A DNA stretch of 64,000 bases from Streptomyces cyanogenus (GCF_017526105.1 NZ_CP071839.1:2156001-2220000), one strand, 5' to 3'; positions 28,014-37,354 are shown, numbered from the stretch's first letter. Translations and numbers: made by a program. The notes: generated by a model from the letters alone, not told the origin.

Positions 28014-28372
28014 TGGGCGATGTCCTTGCGCAGGGCCGCGGCGGCGCCGAGGTAGACGTGGGCGATGCCGGCGCGGGGCTGGTCCGACTCGATGTGCGCG
28101 AGGATCCGTACGACCCGGGGCATGGCGCCCTCGACGTCCAGTTCCTGGGCGCAGATGAGGGGGACGTCCACGAGGCCGAGCTTGCGGGCGGCGGCGGCCG
28201 GGAAGTCGCTGTGCAGGTCGGGGGTGGCCGTGAACCAGATGCTGATCAGGTCGTCGGCGGTCAGCCCGTTCCGTTCCAGGACGGCGGTGAGCAGCGCCCC
28301 GACCCGCTCCTCCATGTGGCCGGCCTCGTCCCGCTCCAGCTGGACGGCCCCCCGGACCGCTCGTACCGCCAC
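28010..28372 (-). CDS. aroH: Chorismate mutase, AroH type
   Basis: A 120-residue monofunctional chorismate mutase of the trimeric AroH fold. AVRAVRGAVQLERDE at the start, ATPDLHSDFPAAAARKLG, PLICAQELDVEGAMPRVVR and HVYLGAAAALRKD match the B. subtilis AroH signature. The active-site Arg, Glu and Tyr equivalents lie in these blocks. GTG 28372 is preferred because AGGAG sits 7 nt upstream and it aligns with B. subtilis AroH; ATG 28393 is an upstream alternative. It is the first gene of the operon and supplies prephenate to TyrA encoded next. Confidence 0.93.
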   Translation of the reverse strand: MAVRAVRGAVQLERDEAGHMEERVGALLTAVLERNGLTADDLISIWFTATPDLHSDFPAAAARKLGLVDVPLICAQELDVEGAMPRVVRILAHIESDQPRAGIAHVYLGAAAALRKDIAQ

Positions 28373-28519
28373 GGTGCTGCTCCTCGCTGACATGCGTGTC
28401 TGGTTCTTGGTCCGTCCAGCCTAGTCAGCCCGCGCGGGACCGGTGTGCGCCGCTCGGTCGCTGAGACGATGCGCGGAGTCCTGTATCCACCGATATGTAC
28501 GTCTGTACGGAGGTCTGAC

Positions 28520-28984
28520 ATGCCCCAGCCGGCTACACGGCGGACGGTTGTCGCCACGGGCGCCGGTGCGCTCGCCCTGGGATGCGTGGGGTGCGGCGGC
28601 AAGGACGGAGGCGGCGCCACGGCGTCGGCGTCGTCGGCGCCGGACTCGGTGTCGGCATCGGCATCCGCGGCCGGGCAGGATGCGGCGGCCACCGGCGGGA
28701 CGGTGCTGGCGCGGACGGGTGACATCCCGGAGGGCGGCGGCATGGTGTTCACGGCGCAGAAGGTGGTGGTCACCCAGCCGAAGAAGGGTGACTTCAAGGC
28801 GTTCTCGGCGGTCTGCACGCACCAGGGCTGCATGGTGAACGCGGTGGCGGACGGCACCATCGACTGCCCCTGCCACGGCAGCAGGTTCCGGATCGACGAC
28901 GGTTCGGTGGCCCACGGTCCCGCGACCAGACCGCTGCCCGAGCGCTCGATCACGGTGGACGGAAATTCGATCCGCCTGACCTGA
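28520..28984 (+). CDS. Rieske (2Fe-2S) domain lipoprotein
   Basis: A 154-residue exported protein. ATG 28520 follows GGAGG. The N-terminus TRRTVVATGAGALALGCVGCGG resembles a Tat-like signal peptide ending in a lipobox, then a Ser/Ala linker. The C-terminal Rieske domain has both cluster motifs, CTHQGC and CPCHGS (two Cys and two His ligands), and the usual GPA-x-RPL turn. It is not next to cytochrome bc genes, so it probably serves an unidentified extracytoplasmic redox partner. Confidence 0.9.
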   Translation: MPQPATRRTVVATGAGALALGCVGCGGKDGGGATASASSAPDSVSASASAAGQDAAATGGTVLARTGDIPEGGGMVFTAQKVVVTQPKKGDFKAFSAVCTHQGCMVNAVADGTIDCPCHGSRFRIDDGSVAHGPATRPLPERSITVDGNSIRLT

Positions 28985-29006
28985 GGGTGCCGCGTACGCT
29001 CCGGGG

Positions 29007-29750
29007 ATGCAGCCGCAGGACCTGGTACGCGACCACACGATCTACGCCTGTGTCATGGGCTCCCGCGCCTTCGGCCTGGCGACGGAGGCCAGCGACACCG
29101 ACCGGCGCGGGGTGTTCCTCGCCCCGACCCCGTTGTTCTGGCGGTTCGAGAAGCCGCCGACGCATGTGGAGGGGCCGGGCGAGGAGCAGTTCTCCTGGGA
29201 GCTGGAACGGTTCTGCGAGCTGGCGCTGCGCGGCAACCCGAACATCCTGGAGTGCCTGCACTCCCCTCTGGTGGAGCACCTGGACGACACCGGCCGCGAA
29301 CTGCTGTCCCTGCGCCGCGCCTTCCTGTCCCGGCGGGCGTACGACACCTTCACGCGCTACGCGCTCGGCCAGCGGCGGAAACTGGACGCCGGCATCCGCG
29401 CCACGGGCGCCCCGCGCTGGAAGCACGCGATGCACCTGCTGCGCCTGCTGATGAGCGCCCGGGACCTGCTGCGCACCGGAGAGCTGCGGATCGACGTCGG
29501 TGAGCGGCGCGAGCCCCTGCTGGCGGTGAAGCGCGGCGAGGTGCCGTGGGCCGAGGTGGAGGCGTGGATGGCCCGGCTGGCGGCCGGGACCGAGGAGGCC
29601 CTGCGGGGCAGCCCGCTGCCGCCGGAGCCGGACCACGCGCGCGTGGCCGCCTTCCTGTACCGGGTGCGCCGGGACTCGGCCCGCCAGGCGGAGCCGGACC
29701 ACCAGGTCGTGCAGGGCGTCGTGGGCGCCGGCCGCTTCGGGCAGGGCTGA
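29007..29750 (+). CDS. Predicted nucleotidyltransferase (RlaP/YcgL-like)
   Basis: A 247-residue member of the pol-beta superfamily nucleotidyltransferases known from RNA-ligase-associated loci (PF10127). The catalytic pattern is VMGSRAFGLATEASDTDRRGV (GS-x-D-x-D). EQFSWELERFCELALRGNPNILECLHSPL and a helical C-terminal part follow. ATG 29007 is 6 nt after TACGCT (28995-29000), a leaderless start. Its C-terminal ~25 residues are encoded antisense to the 3' end of a decayed second nucleotidyltransferase gene. An ADP-ribosylglycohydrolase gene lies nearby. Possible roles are RNA repair or nucleotide modification; none is proven. Confidence 0.8.
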   Translation: MQPQDLVRDHTIYACVMGSRAFGLATEASDTDRRGVFLAPTPLFWRFEKPPTHVEGPGEEQFSWELERFCELALRGNPNILECLHSPLVEHLDDTGRELLSLRRAFLSRRAYDTFTRYALGQRRKLDAGIRATGAPRWKHAMHLLRLLMSARDLLRTGELRIDVGERREPLLAVKRGEVPWAEVEAWMARLAAGTEEALRGSPLPPEPDHARVAAFLYRVRRDSARQAEPDHQVVQGVVGAGRFGQG

Positions 29751-30144
29751 CCGGCCTGCGCGCCGTCGAGCACGTCGTGCAGCCGCTCCACGTCGGCCTC
29801 CACGCGCTCGCGGTCGACGTCGGCCGTGCCGTGTTCGGCGCTCCCGCCTGGCGGCTGTCAGCTCGGGCGGACAGGCGGGCCGCCGACCTCGTCCTGGCGG
29901 TAGTGGCGGGCGTGGTGGCTGGTGGACGCCGGGGGCCAGGGCGGCCAGCTCCCGGTGCGCGGCGGAGGTGTGCACGACCAGGGGCGAGAGCAGCTGCTCC
30001 AGCACGTGGCCGTCGCGGCGGAGCATCAGCCGGACGAACGTGCGCAGGTCGTGGGTGATGGGGCCCAGCTCGACGCCGTACCGGACCCAGGCCCGCGAGC
30101 GGGTCTCCTCCGGCTGTCAGGTCGATGTCGAGGTCGTCGATCAC
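29680..30144 (-). pseudogene. Degraded second nucleotidyltransferase gene
   Basis: Fragments of a second nucleotidyltransferase-like protein are spread over different minus-strand frames. They are WVRYGVELGPITHDLRTFVRLMLR through LLSPLVVHTSAAHRELAALAPG (about 30100-29955), then TSHHARHYRQDEVGG in another frame, and last DVDRERVEADVERL with SALPEAAGAHDALHDLVVRLRLAG (to about 29680). The N-terminal nucleotide-binding motif is absent, about 100 central residues are missing, and TGA codons interrupt the frames. GTG 30144 sits 4 nt after the ADP-ribosylglycohydrolase stop and may be the old start. Blocks correspond to the intact neighbour at 29007-29750, so a paralogous origin is likely. Confidence 0.6.
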
Positions 30145-30148
30145 GGGC

Positions 30149-31156
30149 CTAAGCGTCCCAGAGCGCTCCCAGGGCCGACAGGTCGCCTCGGTACTCGATC
30201 CGCTCCGCCCAGTCGGCGGGCCAGGCCTCCGCGCCCAGCCAGGCACCCGCGAAGGCGCCGGTGAGGCAGGCGACGGAGTCGGAGTCGCCGGCGGTGCAGG
30301 CGGCGCGGCGCAGGGCGGTGACGGGCTCGTCGGGGAAGAGCAGGAAGCACAGCAGCCCGGTGGCGAGGGCCTCCTCGGCGATCCAGCCCTCGCCGGTGGC
30401 CAGGCACGGGTCGGTCTCCGGGGAGACGGTCCGTACGGCCTCCTGGAGCCGGCCGAGGATCTCCAGGCACTCGTCCCAGCCGCGCGCGACGAACTGCTCG
30501 GGGCCGGGGTCCTGGGAACGGGTCCACAGGTCGCCGAGCCAGGTGTGGTGGTAGCGGGTGCGGTTGTCCAGGGCGTAGGAGCGCAGGTGCCCGACCAGTC
30601 CGGCCGGGTCGGCGCCCCGGGCGAGCAGGTGGACGGCGTGGGCGGTGAGGTCGGAGGCGGCCAGCGCGGTGGGGTGGCCGTGGGTGAGCGCGGCCTGCAA
30701 CTGGGCGGCACCGGCGCGCTGTTCGCCGCTCAGGCCGGGGGCGAGGCCGATCGGGGCGACCCGCATGTTGGCGCCGCAGCCCTTGGAGCCGATCCGACTG
30801 GCGTCCTGCCAGGCGCGGCCCTCCGCCTTGAGCAGCTCGCAGGCCCGCAGACACGTGTTGCCCGGCGCCCGGTTGTTCTCGGGCGACTGGTACCAGTCCA
30901 CGAACTCCTCGCGCAGCGACCGCTCCAGACGCTTCGGGGCGAGGAAGCCGCGCTCCATGGCGGTGGCGAGCGCCCGGCCGACGGCGAGGGTCATCTGGGT
31001 GTCGTCGGAGACCCGGGCGCGCTGCGACAGCTCCAGCTCCCGCCAGGGCCCGAACATCGACAGGATCAGCGGCACGGTCTTGAACTCGGTCGGGTAGCCG
31101 AGGGCGTCCCCGAGGGCGAGGCCGAGGAGTGCTCCGGTCGCCGGCTGCTTGGGCAT
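30149..31156 (-). CDS. ADP-ribosylglycohydrolase family protein
   Basis: A 335-residue DraG-like hydrolase. Metal-binding and catalytic signatures are present: GALLGLALGDALG at the N-terminus, SDDTQMTLAVGRAL (the SDDT motif binding the two Mg ions), and C-terminal AACTAGDSDSVACLTGAFAGAWLG (GDSDS, the second metal site). It removes ADP-ribose from proteins, nucleic acids or small molecules; the target is unknown. ATG 31156 has GGGGGA 8 nt upstream, and this ribosome site is part of a 37-bp palindrome. It appears to head a short transcript that formerly included the nucleotidyltransferase remnant downstream. Confidence 0.9.
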   Translation of the reverse strand: MPKQPATGALLGLALGDALGYPTEFKTVPLILSMFGPWRELELSQRARVSDDTQMTLAVGRALATAMERGFLAPKRLERSLREEFVDWYQSPENNRAPGNTCLRACELLKAEGRAWQDASRIGSKGCGANMRVAPIGLAPGLSGEQRAGAAQLQAALTHGHPTALAASDLTAHAVHLLARGADPAGLVGHLRSYALDNRTRYHHTWLGDLWTRSQDPGPEQFVARGWDECLEILGRLQEAVRTVSPETDPCLATGEGWIAEEALATGLLCFLLFPDEPVTALRRAACTAGDSDSVACLTGAFAGAWLGAEAWPADWAERIEYRGDLSALGALWDA

Positions 31157-31163
31157 ATGCGTC

Positions 31164-31200
31164 GTCCCCCTTTATCGTCACCATGACAATAAAGGGGGAC
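31164..31200. promoter_or_regulatory. 37-bp palindromic operator before the ADP-ribosylglycohydrolase gene
   Basis: A near-perfect inverted repeat: GTCCCCCTTTAT at one end, ATAAAGGGGGAC at the other, and a TCA-cca-TGA centre. The inner TTATCGTCA / TGACAATAA half-sites resemble operators of NrtR-type (NUDIX-related) repressors that control ADP-ribosyl and NAD metabolism genes. The element covers the ribosome site of the ADP-ribosylglycohydrolase gene and lies downstream of rluB, so it could also act as a terminator hairpin. Confidence 0.6.
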
Positions 31201-31220
31201 GGTGATCACGGCAAGGCGCT

Positions 31221-32282
31221 TTAGAGGTCGACTTCCTTCATCAGCATGCCGACCTCGGTGTTCGACAGCCGGCGCAGCCAGCCGGACTTCTGGTCGCCCA
31301 GGGTGATCGGCCCGAAGGCGGTGCGCACCAGCTTCTCCACCGGGAAGCCCGCCTCCGCCAGCATGCGGCGCACGATGTGCTTGCGGCCCTCGTGCAGGGT
31401 CACCTCGACCAGGTAGTTCTTGCCGGTCTGCTCGACCACCCGGAAGTGGTCCGCGCGCGCGTAGCCGTCCTCCAGCTGGATGCCGTCCTTCAGGCGCTTG
31501 CCGAGGTCGCGCGGGATCGGGCCCACGATGGCCGCGAGGTACGTCTTCTTCACGCCGTACTTGGGGTGGGTCAGCCGGTGCGCCAGCTCGCCGTGGTTGG
31601 TGAGCAGGATGACGCCCTCGGTCTCGGTGTCCAGCCGGCCGACGTGGAAGAGCCGGGTCTCGCGGTTGGTGACGTAGTCACCGAGGCACTGCCGGCCCTC
31701 CGGGTCCTCCATGGTGGACACCACGCCCGCGGGCTTGTTCAGCGAGAAGAACTGGTACGACTGGGTCGCGACCGTCAGGCCGTCGACCTTGACCTCGTCC
31801 TTCTCCGGGTCCACGCGCTTGCCCTGCTCGGTGACGATCTCGCCGTTCACCTCGACCCTGGCCTGGTCGATCAGCTCCTCGCAGGCCCGCCGGGAGCCGT
31901 AGCCGGCGCGCGCCAGCACCTTCTGCAGCCGCTCGCCCTCCTGCTCGGCGCCGGGGAAGGTCTTGGGCAGCTTGATGTCCTTCTTGCCGGCGTACCGCTC
32001 GCGGTTGCGCTCCTCGACCCGCGTCTCGTACTCACGGGAGCGCGCCGGGGCCGTACGGCCGCCCTGCCGGGTCTGCTTCGGGCCGCCCTTGGCGCCGCCC
32101 CGCGCGGCACCGCCGCGCCCGGACTTGGGTCCGTCCTTGGTGGCTCCCGGGCCCACGTCGTAGCGGCGCTCCTCGGGGCGGGGCTTGCGGGGCCGTCCCT
32201 GCCCCTGCTTCTGGTCCCTGTCGTTGCCGGCACCGCGGTGGTTACCGCGCCCGCCGCTCTTGCCGCTGCCGCTGCTTCGCAT
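31221..32282 (-). CDS. rluB: Pseudouridine synthase, RluB/RsuA family
   Basis: A 353-residue RNA pseudouridine synthase. A basic Gly/Arg-rich N-terminal extension of about 110 residues (disordered) precedes an S4 RNA-binding domain (RLQKVLARAGYGSRRACEELI). The catalytic domain shows HVGRLDTETEGVILLTNHGELAHRLTHP with the catalytic Asp in RLD. HEGRKHIVRRMLAEAG follows towards the C-terminus. ATG 32282 is chosen. It follows scpB by 13 bp, preserving the parA-scpA-scpB-rluB order common in Gram-positive bacteria. Modification of 23S rRNA is inferred from the family. Confidence 0.94.
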   Translation of the reverse strand: MRSSGSGKSGGRGNHRGAGNDRDQKQGQGRPRKPRPEERRYDVGPGATKDGPKSGRGGAARGGAKGGPKQTRQGGRTAPARSREYETRVEERNRERYAGKKDIKLPKTFPGAEQEGERLQKVLARAGYGSRRACEELIDQARVEVNGEIVTEQGKRVDPEKDEVKVDGLTVATQSYQFFSLNKPAGVVSTMEDPEGRQCLGDYVTNRETRLFHVGRLDTETEGVILLTNHGELAHRLTHPKYGVKKTYLAAIVGPIPRDLGKRLKDGIQLEDGYARADHFRVVEQTGKNYLVEVTLHEGRKHIVRRMLAEAGFPVEKLVRTAFGPITLGDQKSGWLRRLSNTEVGMLMKEVDL

Positions 32283-32295
32283 CAAGGTTTCCGTC

Positions 32296-32946
32296 TTAGT
32301 CGTCTGCGTCCTGACCGCCGGGCGCGTCGGGCGCGTCCGGGTCGAACGACGGGACCCCCTCCTGGGTCTCGCCCTCGATCGCCTCCGCCTCGGGGAGGAA
32401 GGGCGCGAGCTCCGGAAGCTCGTCCAGGCCGCGCAGGCCCATCCGCTCCAGGAAGTAGTTCGTCGTCCTGTACAGGATCGCACCTGTTTCGGGTTCCGTG
32501 CCCGCCTCCTCGACCAGACCGCGCTGGAGGAGGGTGCGCATCACGCCGTCGCAGTTCACCCCGCGCACGGCGGAGACCCGGCTGCGGCTGACCGGCTGGC
32601 GGTAGGCGACGACCGCGAGGGTCTCCAGCGCGGCCTGGGTGAGCCGGGCGGTCTGGCCGTCCAGGACCAGCCGCTCGACGGCCGGCGCGTAGGCGGCGCG
32701 GGTGTAGAAGCGCCAGCCGCCCGCGACGAACCGCAGCTCGAAGCCCCGGTTCTGCATCGTGTACTCGTCGGCCAGCTCGCGCAGGGCGTCCGCGATCTGC
32801 CGCCGGGGCCGCTCCAGGATCCTCGCCAGGTGCTCCTCGGTGGCGGGCTCGTCCACGACCATGAGCATCGCCTCCAGGGCGGGCTTGAGGTCGAGGTCGG
32901 CGACGGTCCGCAGCCCGGCCGGGACCTCGGCGGTCTGCTCACTCAC
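32296..32946 (-). CDS. scpB: Segregation and condensation protein B
   Basis: A 216-residue winged-helix kleisin partner of the SMC complex. LKPALEAMLMVVDEPATEEHLARIL and the second winged helix ALETLAVVAYRQPVSRSRVSAVRGVNCDGVMRTLLQRGLV are diagnostic. GTG 32946 overlaps the TGA of scpA (GTGA). The last ~40 residues are acidic and Asp/Pro-rich. It acts with ScpA and SMC in chromosome organisation during sporulation septation (established for the family). Confidence 0.95.
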   Translation of the reverse strand: MSEQTAEVPAGLRTVADLDLKPALEAMLMVVDEPATEEHLARILERPRRQIADALRELADEYTMQNRGFELRFVAGGWRFYTRAAYAPAVERLVLDGQTARLTQAALETLAVVAYRQPVSRSRVSAVRGVNCDGVMRTLLQRGLVEEAGTEPETGAILYRTTNYFLERMGLRGLDELPELAPFLPEAEAIEGETQEGVPSFDPDAPDAPGGQDADD

Positions 32947-34121
32947 GGCTTCTCCTCCTCCTTGGGCGGCTCGGGCGGCCGGTCGAACTCGTCGGTGACC
33001 ATGGGCGCCGCGTCCGCGTCCCCGCCGGTCCAGCGCACGGTCAGCTCCCCGAGCGCGGCCTCCTGCTCCAGGGCGACGGCCTTCTCCCGGTACAGCTCCA
33101 GCAGGGCCAGGAACCGGGCGACGACGGTGAGCGTGTCGTCGGTGTCCTCGACGAGCGCCCGGAAGCTGGCCTCGCCCAGCTCCCGCAGCCGGGCGATGAC
33201 GATCCCGGCCTGCTCCTGCACGCTGACCAGCGGGGCGTGGATGTGGTCGACGTAGACCTGCGGCCTGGGCCTGGGCTGCATCGCCTTGACCGCGAGCCTG
33301 GCGAAGCCCTCGGCACCGATGCTGATGACGACCTCGGGGAGCAGCTCGGCGTGCTGGGGTTCGAGACCGACCGTACGGGGATGGCGCCGCGCCTCGTCGT
33401 CGAGCCGCTGGTTGAAGATGTCCGCGACCTGCTTGTACGCGCGGTACTGGAGCAGCCGGGCGAACAGCAGGTCCCGGGCCTCCAGCAGGGCCAGGTCGGC
33501 CTCGTCCTCCACCTCGGCGGCGGGCAGCAGCCGGGCGGCCTTGAGGTCGAGCAGCGTGGCGGCGACGACGAGGAACTCGGTGGTCTGGTCCAGGTCCCAG
33601 TCGGGTCCCATGGCCCGGATGTGCGCCATGAACTCGTCGGTGACCTTCGACAGGGCGACCTCGGTGACGTCCAGCTTGTGCCTGGAGATCAGCTGGAGGA
33701 GCAGGTCGAAGGGGCCCTCGAAGTTCGCGAGACGGACCTTGAAGACGCCGTCGGGGGATTCCTCGGGCTCTCGGGTCTCCTGGCCGTCGCGGTGCCCTCG
33801 GGACGGCTCCTGGGGCTGCTGGGGCACTTCGGCTTCGGGCTCGCCGGAAGGAACCCCGGGCGGCTCGGGCTCGGACAGCCGCCGTTCCGGAGCCTCGGCG
33901 GGAGCCGGTCCGGCGGCTTCGGCGCGTACCGGTTCAGGAGCCTCGACGCGTACCGCTTCGGGAGCCTCGACGGGAGCCGGTGCAGCCCCCTCGGCGGGAG
34001 CCGGTTCCAGAGCCTCGGCAGGTGTGGCGACCGGTTCGGCCGGCGCGGCGCCCGGGCCCCGCCCCAGCGCACGCCGACGACCGGCAGGTGCGCCGGGGGC
34101 AGGGGCTCCGTTCGAGGTCAT
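32943..34121 (-). CDS. scpA: Segregation and condensation protein A with long N-terminal extension
   Basis: A 392-residue kleisin. The conserved core begins near residue 126 (VFKVRLANFEGPFDLLLQLISRHKLDV) and includes FLVVAATLLDLKAARLLP and a C-terminal winged helix (FLALLELYREKAVALEQ) that binds SMC. The first ~125 residues are a disordered Ala/Pro/Glu-rich region with imperfect repeats of the type EAPEPVRAEAA, unusual in length compared with about 250-residue ScpA of other phyla but seen in Streptomyces. ATG 34121 lies 18 bp after the RHH gene. Confidence 0.94.
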   Translation of the reverse strand: MTSNGAPAPGAPAGRRRALGRGPGAAPAEPVATPAEALEPAPAEGAAPAPVEAPEAVRVEAPEPVRAEAAGPAPAEAPERRLSEPEPPGVPSGEPEAEVPQQPQEPSRGHRDGQETREPEESPDGVFKVRLANFEGPFDLLLQLISRHKLDVTEVALSKVTDEFMAHIRAMGPDWDLDQTTEFLVVAATLLDLKAARLLPAAEVEDEADLALLEARDLLFARLLQYRAYKQVADIFNQRLDDEARRHPRTVGLEPQHAELLPEVVISIGAEGFARLAVKAMQPRPRPQVYVDHIHAPLVSVQEQAGIVIARLRELGEASFRALVEDTDDTLTVVARFLALLELYREKAVALEQEAALGELTVRWTGGDADAAPMVTDEFDRPPEPPKEEEKP

Positions 34122-34139
34122 AGCCCCCGCAGGCTACCG

Positions 34140-34688
34140 CTACCGCCCGCGCAGCCGGCGTACGAGGATGCTCGCGTCCCCGCGGGACTCCAGGTCGGCC
34201 AGGACCACGGCCACCGCCTCGCGGACGATCCGCCCGCGGTCCACCGCGAGCCCGTGCTCGCCGCGGAGCACGAGACGCGCGTGCTCCAGGTCCATCAGCT
34301 CCTCGGCCGAGACGTACACGGTGATCTTCTCGTCGTGCCGCTCGCGTCCGCTGGGCCGCCGGGTCGCCGCCCGCCCGCGCTTGCGCGGCTGCGCGGCGGC
34401 AGAACCTTCCTGCGCCGCCTGCCGGCGCGCCGGGCGGGTGCGGGACTCGCCGGCGTCGGCCGGCTCGGCCTCCGCGGCCACGTGCTCCGCGCCCTCCCCG
34501 TCACCGCTCTGGACGGGCACCGACTGCGGTGCGTCCTCGGCGGCGGCCACCTCGTCGCTCTCCCCCGCGGGAGTCGGCACCCGGGCCTCACCGTTGGTCC
34601 CGCGCCGGGGCGTGGACGGCTGCAGCGCCATCCCCCCGGTCGTGCGGAACAGTTCGTCGGCCCCGGGCAGACTCACTCGGCGTGACAC
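34140..34688 (-). CDS. Ribbon-helix-helix-like protein paired with ParA
   Basis: A 182-residue protein. The N-terminal two thirds are disordered and rich in Ala, Glu, Pro and Arg. The C-terminal ~65 residues (KITVYVSAEELMDLEHARLVLRGEHG, then RGRIVREAVAVVLADLESRG) look like a ribbon-helix-helix DNA-binding domain, the fold used by small partner proteins of ParA-type ATPases. GTG 34688 overlaps the end of parA by 16 bp, so the two are translationally coupled. It probably acts with the ParA-like ATPase upstream. This is not the classical ParA/ParB pair of the oriC region. The assignment is by pattern. Confidence 0.75.
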   Translation of the reverse strand: MSRRVSLPGADELFRTTGGMALQPSTPRRGTNGEARVPTPAGESDEVAAAEDAPQSVPVQSGDGEGAEHVAAEAEPADAGESRTRPARRQAAQEGSAAAQPRKRGRAATRRPSGRERHDEKITVYVSAEELMDLEHARLVLRGEHGLAVDRGRIVREAVAVVLADLESRGDASILVRRLRGR

Positions 34689-35848
34689 CGGGCGAGCACC
34701 TCCCTGGCGAGCTGGCGGTAGGCGGCGGCACCGACGGAGTTGGAGGCGTACGTGGTGATCGGCTCACCGGCGACCGTGGTCTCCGGGAAGCGGACCGTGC
34801 GCCCGATGACCGTGTGGTAGACGTGGTCGTCGAACGCCTCGACGACACGGGCGAGCACCTCACGGCTGTGCACGGTGCGCGAGTCGTACATCGTGGCGAG
34901 GATGCCGTCGAGTTCCAGCTCGGGGTTGAGCCGCTCCTGGACCTTCTCGATGGTCTCGGTCAGCAGGGCCACACCGCGCAGGGCGAAGAACTCGCACTCC
35001 AGCGGCACGATCACCTTGTGAGCGGCCGTCAGGGCGTTGACGGTGAGCAGGCCGAGCGAGGGCTGACAGTCGATCACGATGTAGTCGTAGTCGGGCAGCA
35101 GCGGCTTCAGCGCCCGCTGGAGCGTCGACTCGCGCGCGACCTCGGAGACCAGCTGGACCTCGGCGGCCGACAGGTCGATGTTGGAGGGCAGCAGGTCCAT
35201 GTTGGGGACCGCCGTCTTCAGCAGGACCTCGTCCGCGGACATGCCCCGCTCCATGAGCAGGTTGTAGACGGTGAGGTCGAGCTCCATGGGGTTGACGCCC
35301 AGACCGACCGACAGCGCGCCCTGCGGGTCGAAGTCCACGAGCAGCACACGCCGGCCGTACTCCGCGAGCGCGGCGCCCAGGTTGATGGTCGACGTCGTCT
35401 TGCCCACGCCGCCCTTCTGGTTGCACATCGCGATGATCTTCGCGGGGCCGTGGTCGGTCAGCGGGCCCGGGATCGGGAAGTACGGCAGCGGGCGTCCGGT
35501 CGGGCCGACGCGCTCACGGCGCTGGCGCGCCGCGTCGGGCGCGAGCGTGGCCGCGTACTCGGGATCGGGCTCGTACTCGGCGTCGGGGTCGTAGAAGTGC
35601 CCCTCGGGCAGTTCGTCGTAGTCGGCGAAGTGGTTGTGGGGCGCGCCACTTCCGTCGCCGGCCATGGCGTTCACGTGATGGCCATCCATGCTCTGGTGTG
35701 CTGTCCGGGCCACGTGCGGACCGGAACTCTGGTGGGCTGCGAAGGTGCGCACAGCGACGGAGCCGACAGCCTCGAATCCCGCGGGGCCCTGGCCCGGTGC
35801 AGGCATTCCTGGTTGACCACCCCCGGGAGAAAATGTCGACTCATTCAC
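34673..35848 (-). CDS. ParA/Soj-like ATPase (second ParA, scp operon)
   Basis: A 391-residue MinD/ParA-superfamily ATPase. The deviant Walker A is CNQKGGVGKTTSTINLG near residue 145; Walker A' is LLVDFDPQGAL and Walker B IVIDCQPSLGLLT. A disordered N-terminal ~130 residues precede the ATPase. GTG 35848 has AAGGAGGT 10 nt upstream. It heads the operon with the RHH protein, scpA, scpB and rluB. That gene order matches the actinobacterial parA-scpA-scpB block (for example M. tuberculosis Rv1708-Rv1711). Inferred role: positioning of a chromosome- or condensin-linked cargo, distinct from oriC ParA. Confidence 0.92.
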   Translation of the reverse strand: MNESTFSPGGGQPGMPAPGQGPAGFEAVGSVAVRTFAAHQSSGPHVARTAHQSMDGHHVNAMAGDGSGAPHNHFADYDELPEGHFYDPDAEYEPDPEYAATLAPDAARQRRERVGPTGRPLPYFPIPGPLTDHGPAKIIAMCNQKGGVGKTTSTINLGAALAEYGRRVLLVDFDPQGALSVGLGVNPMELDLTVYNLLMERGMSADEVLLKTAVPNMDLLPSNIDLSAAEVQLVSEVARESTLQRALKPLLPDYDYIVIDCQPSLGLLTVNALTAAHKVIVPLECEFFALRGVALLTETIEKVQERLNPELELDGILATMYDSRTVHSREVLARVVEAFDDHVYHTVIGRTVRFPETTVAGEPITTYASNSVGAAAYRQLAREVLARCHAE

Positions 35849-36229
35849 AAGTCGTCTTACCTCCTTGGTGACCAGGAAACTTCTAGACAAGGTCAGCGTG
35901 GCACCATGCCGACGGTTGGCGACTCTATGGCGTGTCGGCGGTCCGCAGCAACACAATCCGCCGGACCCGGCAGGATTCGTCGGCAATGAAACATCTCGCT
36001 GTCAAGGGCGTACGGCCGTCGCACGGCAGGTTTCACCGGTGTGCGAATCGGTCGAAGGGTTACGTTCGAGGCGAGTTGACCGAGAGTCGCAAAGTGACCA
36101 TACACACATCCGGCCGGACCTTGTCGGGCAAGGTCCGGCCGGTTGCGCGTGGTTGACGAGACGTGTTGACGAATCGCCTTTTTCCTGGTGGCGACTTGAC
36201 GACTCAGCCGGCCGTCACCTGTTCGCGGG
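35849..36229. other. Intergenic region between ald and parA
   Basis: A 381-bp region holding the ald terminator (36110-36142) and the upstream region of the leftward parA operon. No parS-like site (GTTTCACGTGAAAC) is present. Short clustered TTGAC motifs occur on the + strand (near 36075, 36157, 36168 and 36195), of unknown meaning. No coding frame with the local codon bias is seen. Confidence 0.5.
36110..36142 (-). terminator. Terminator of ald
   Basis: A perfect 14-bp stem (36110-36123 with 36129-36142) and a 5-nt loop lie about 90 bp past the ald stop. Confidence 0.75.

Positions 36230-37354
<1,125 letters not shown>

Noticed and set aside
35849..36229. A parS centromere site near the ParA-like gene
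   Set aside because: No GTTTCACGTGAAAC or close variant is present; the strong inverted repeat there (36110-36142) is a terminator hairpin.
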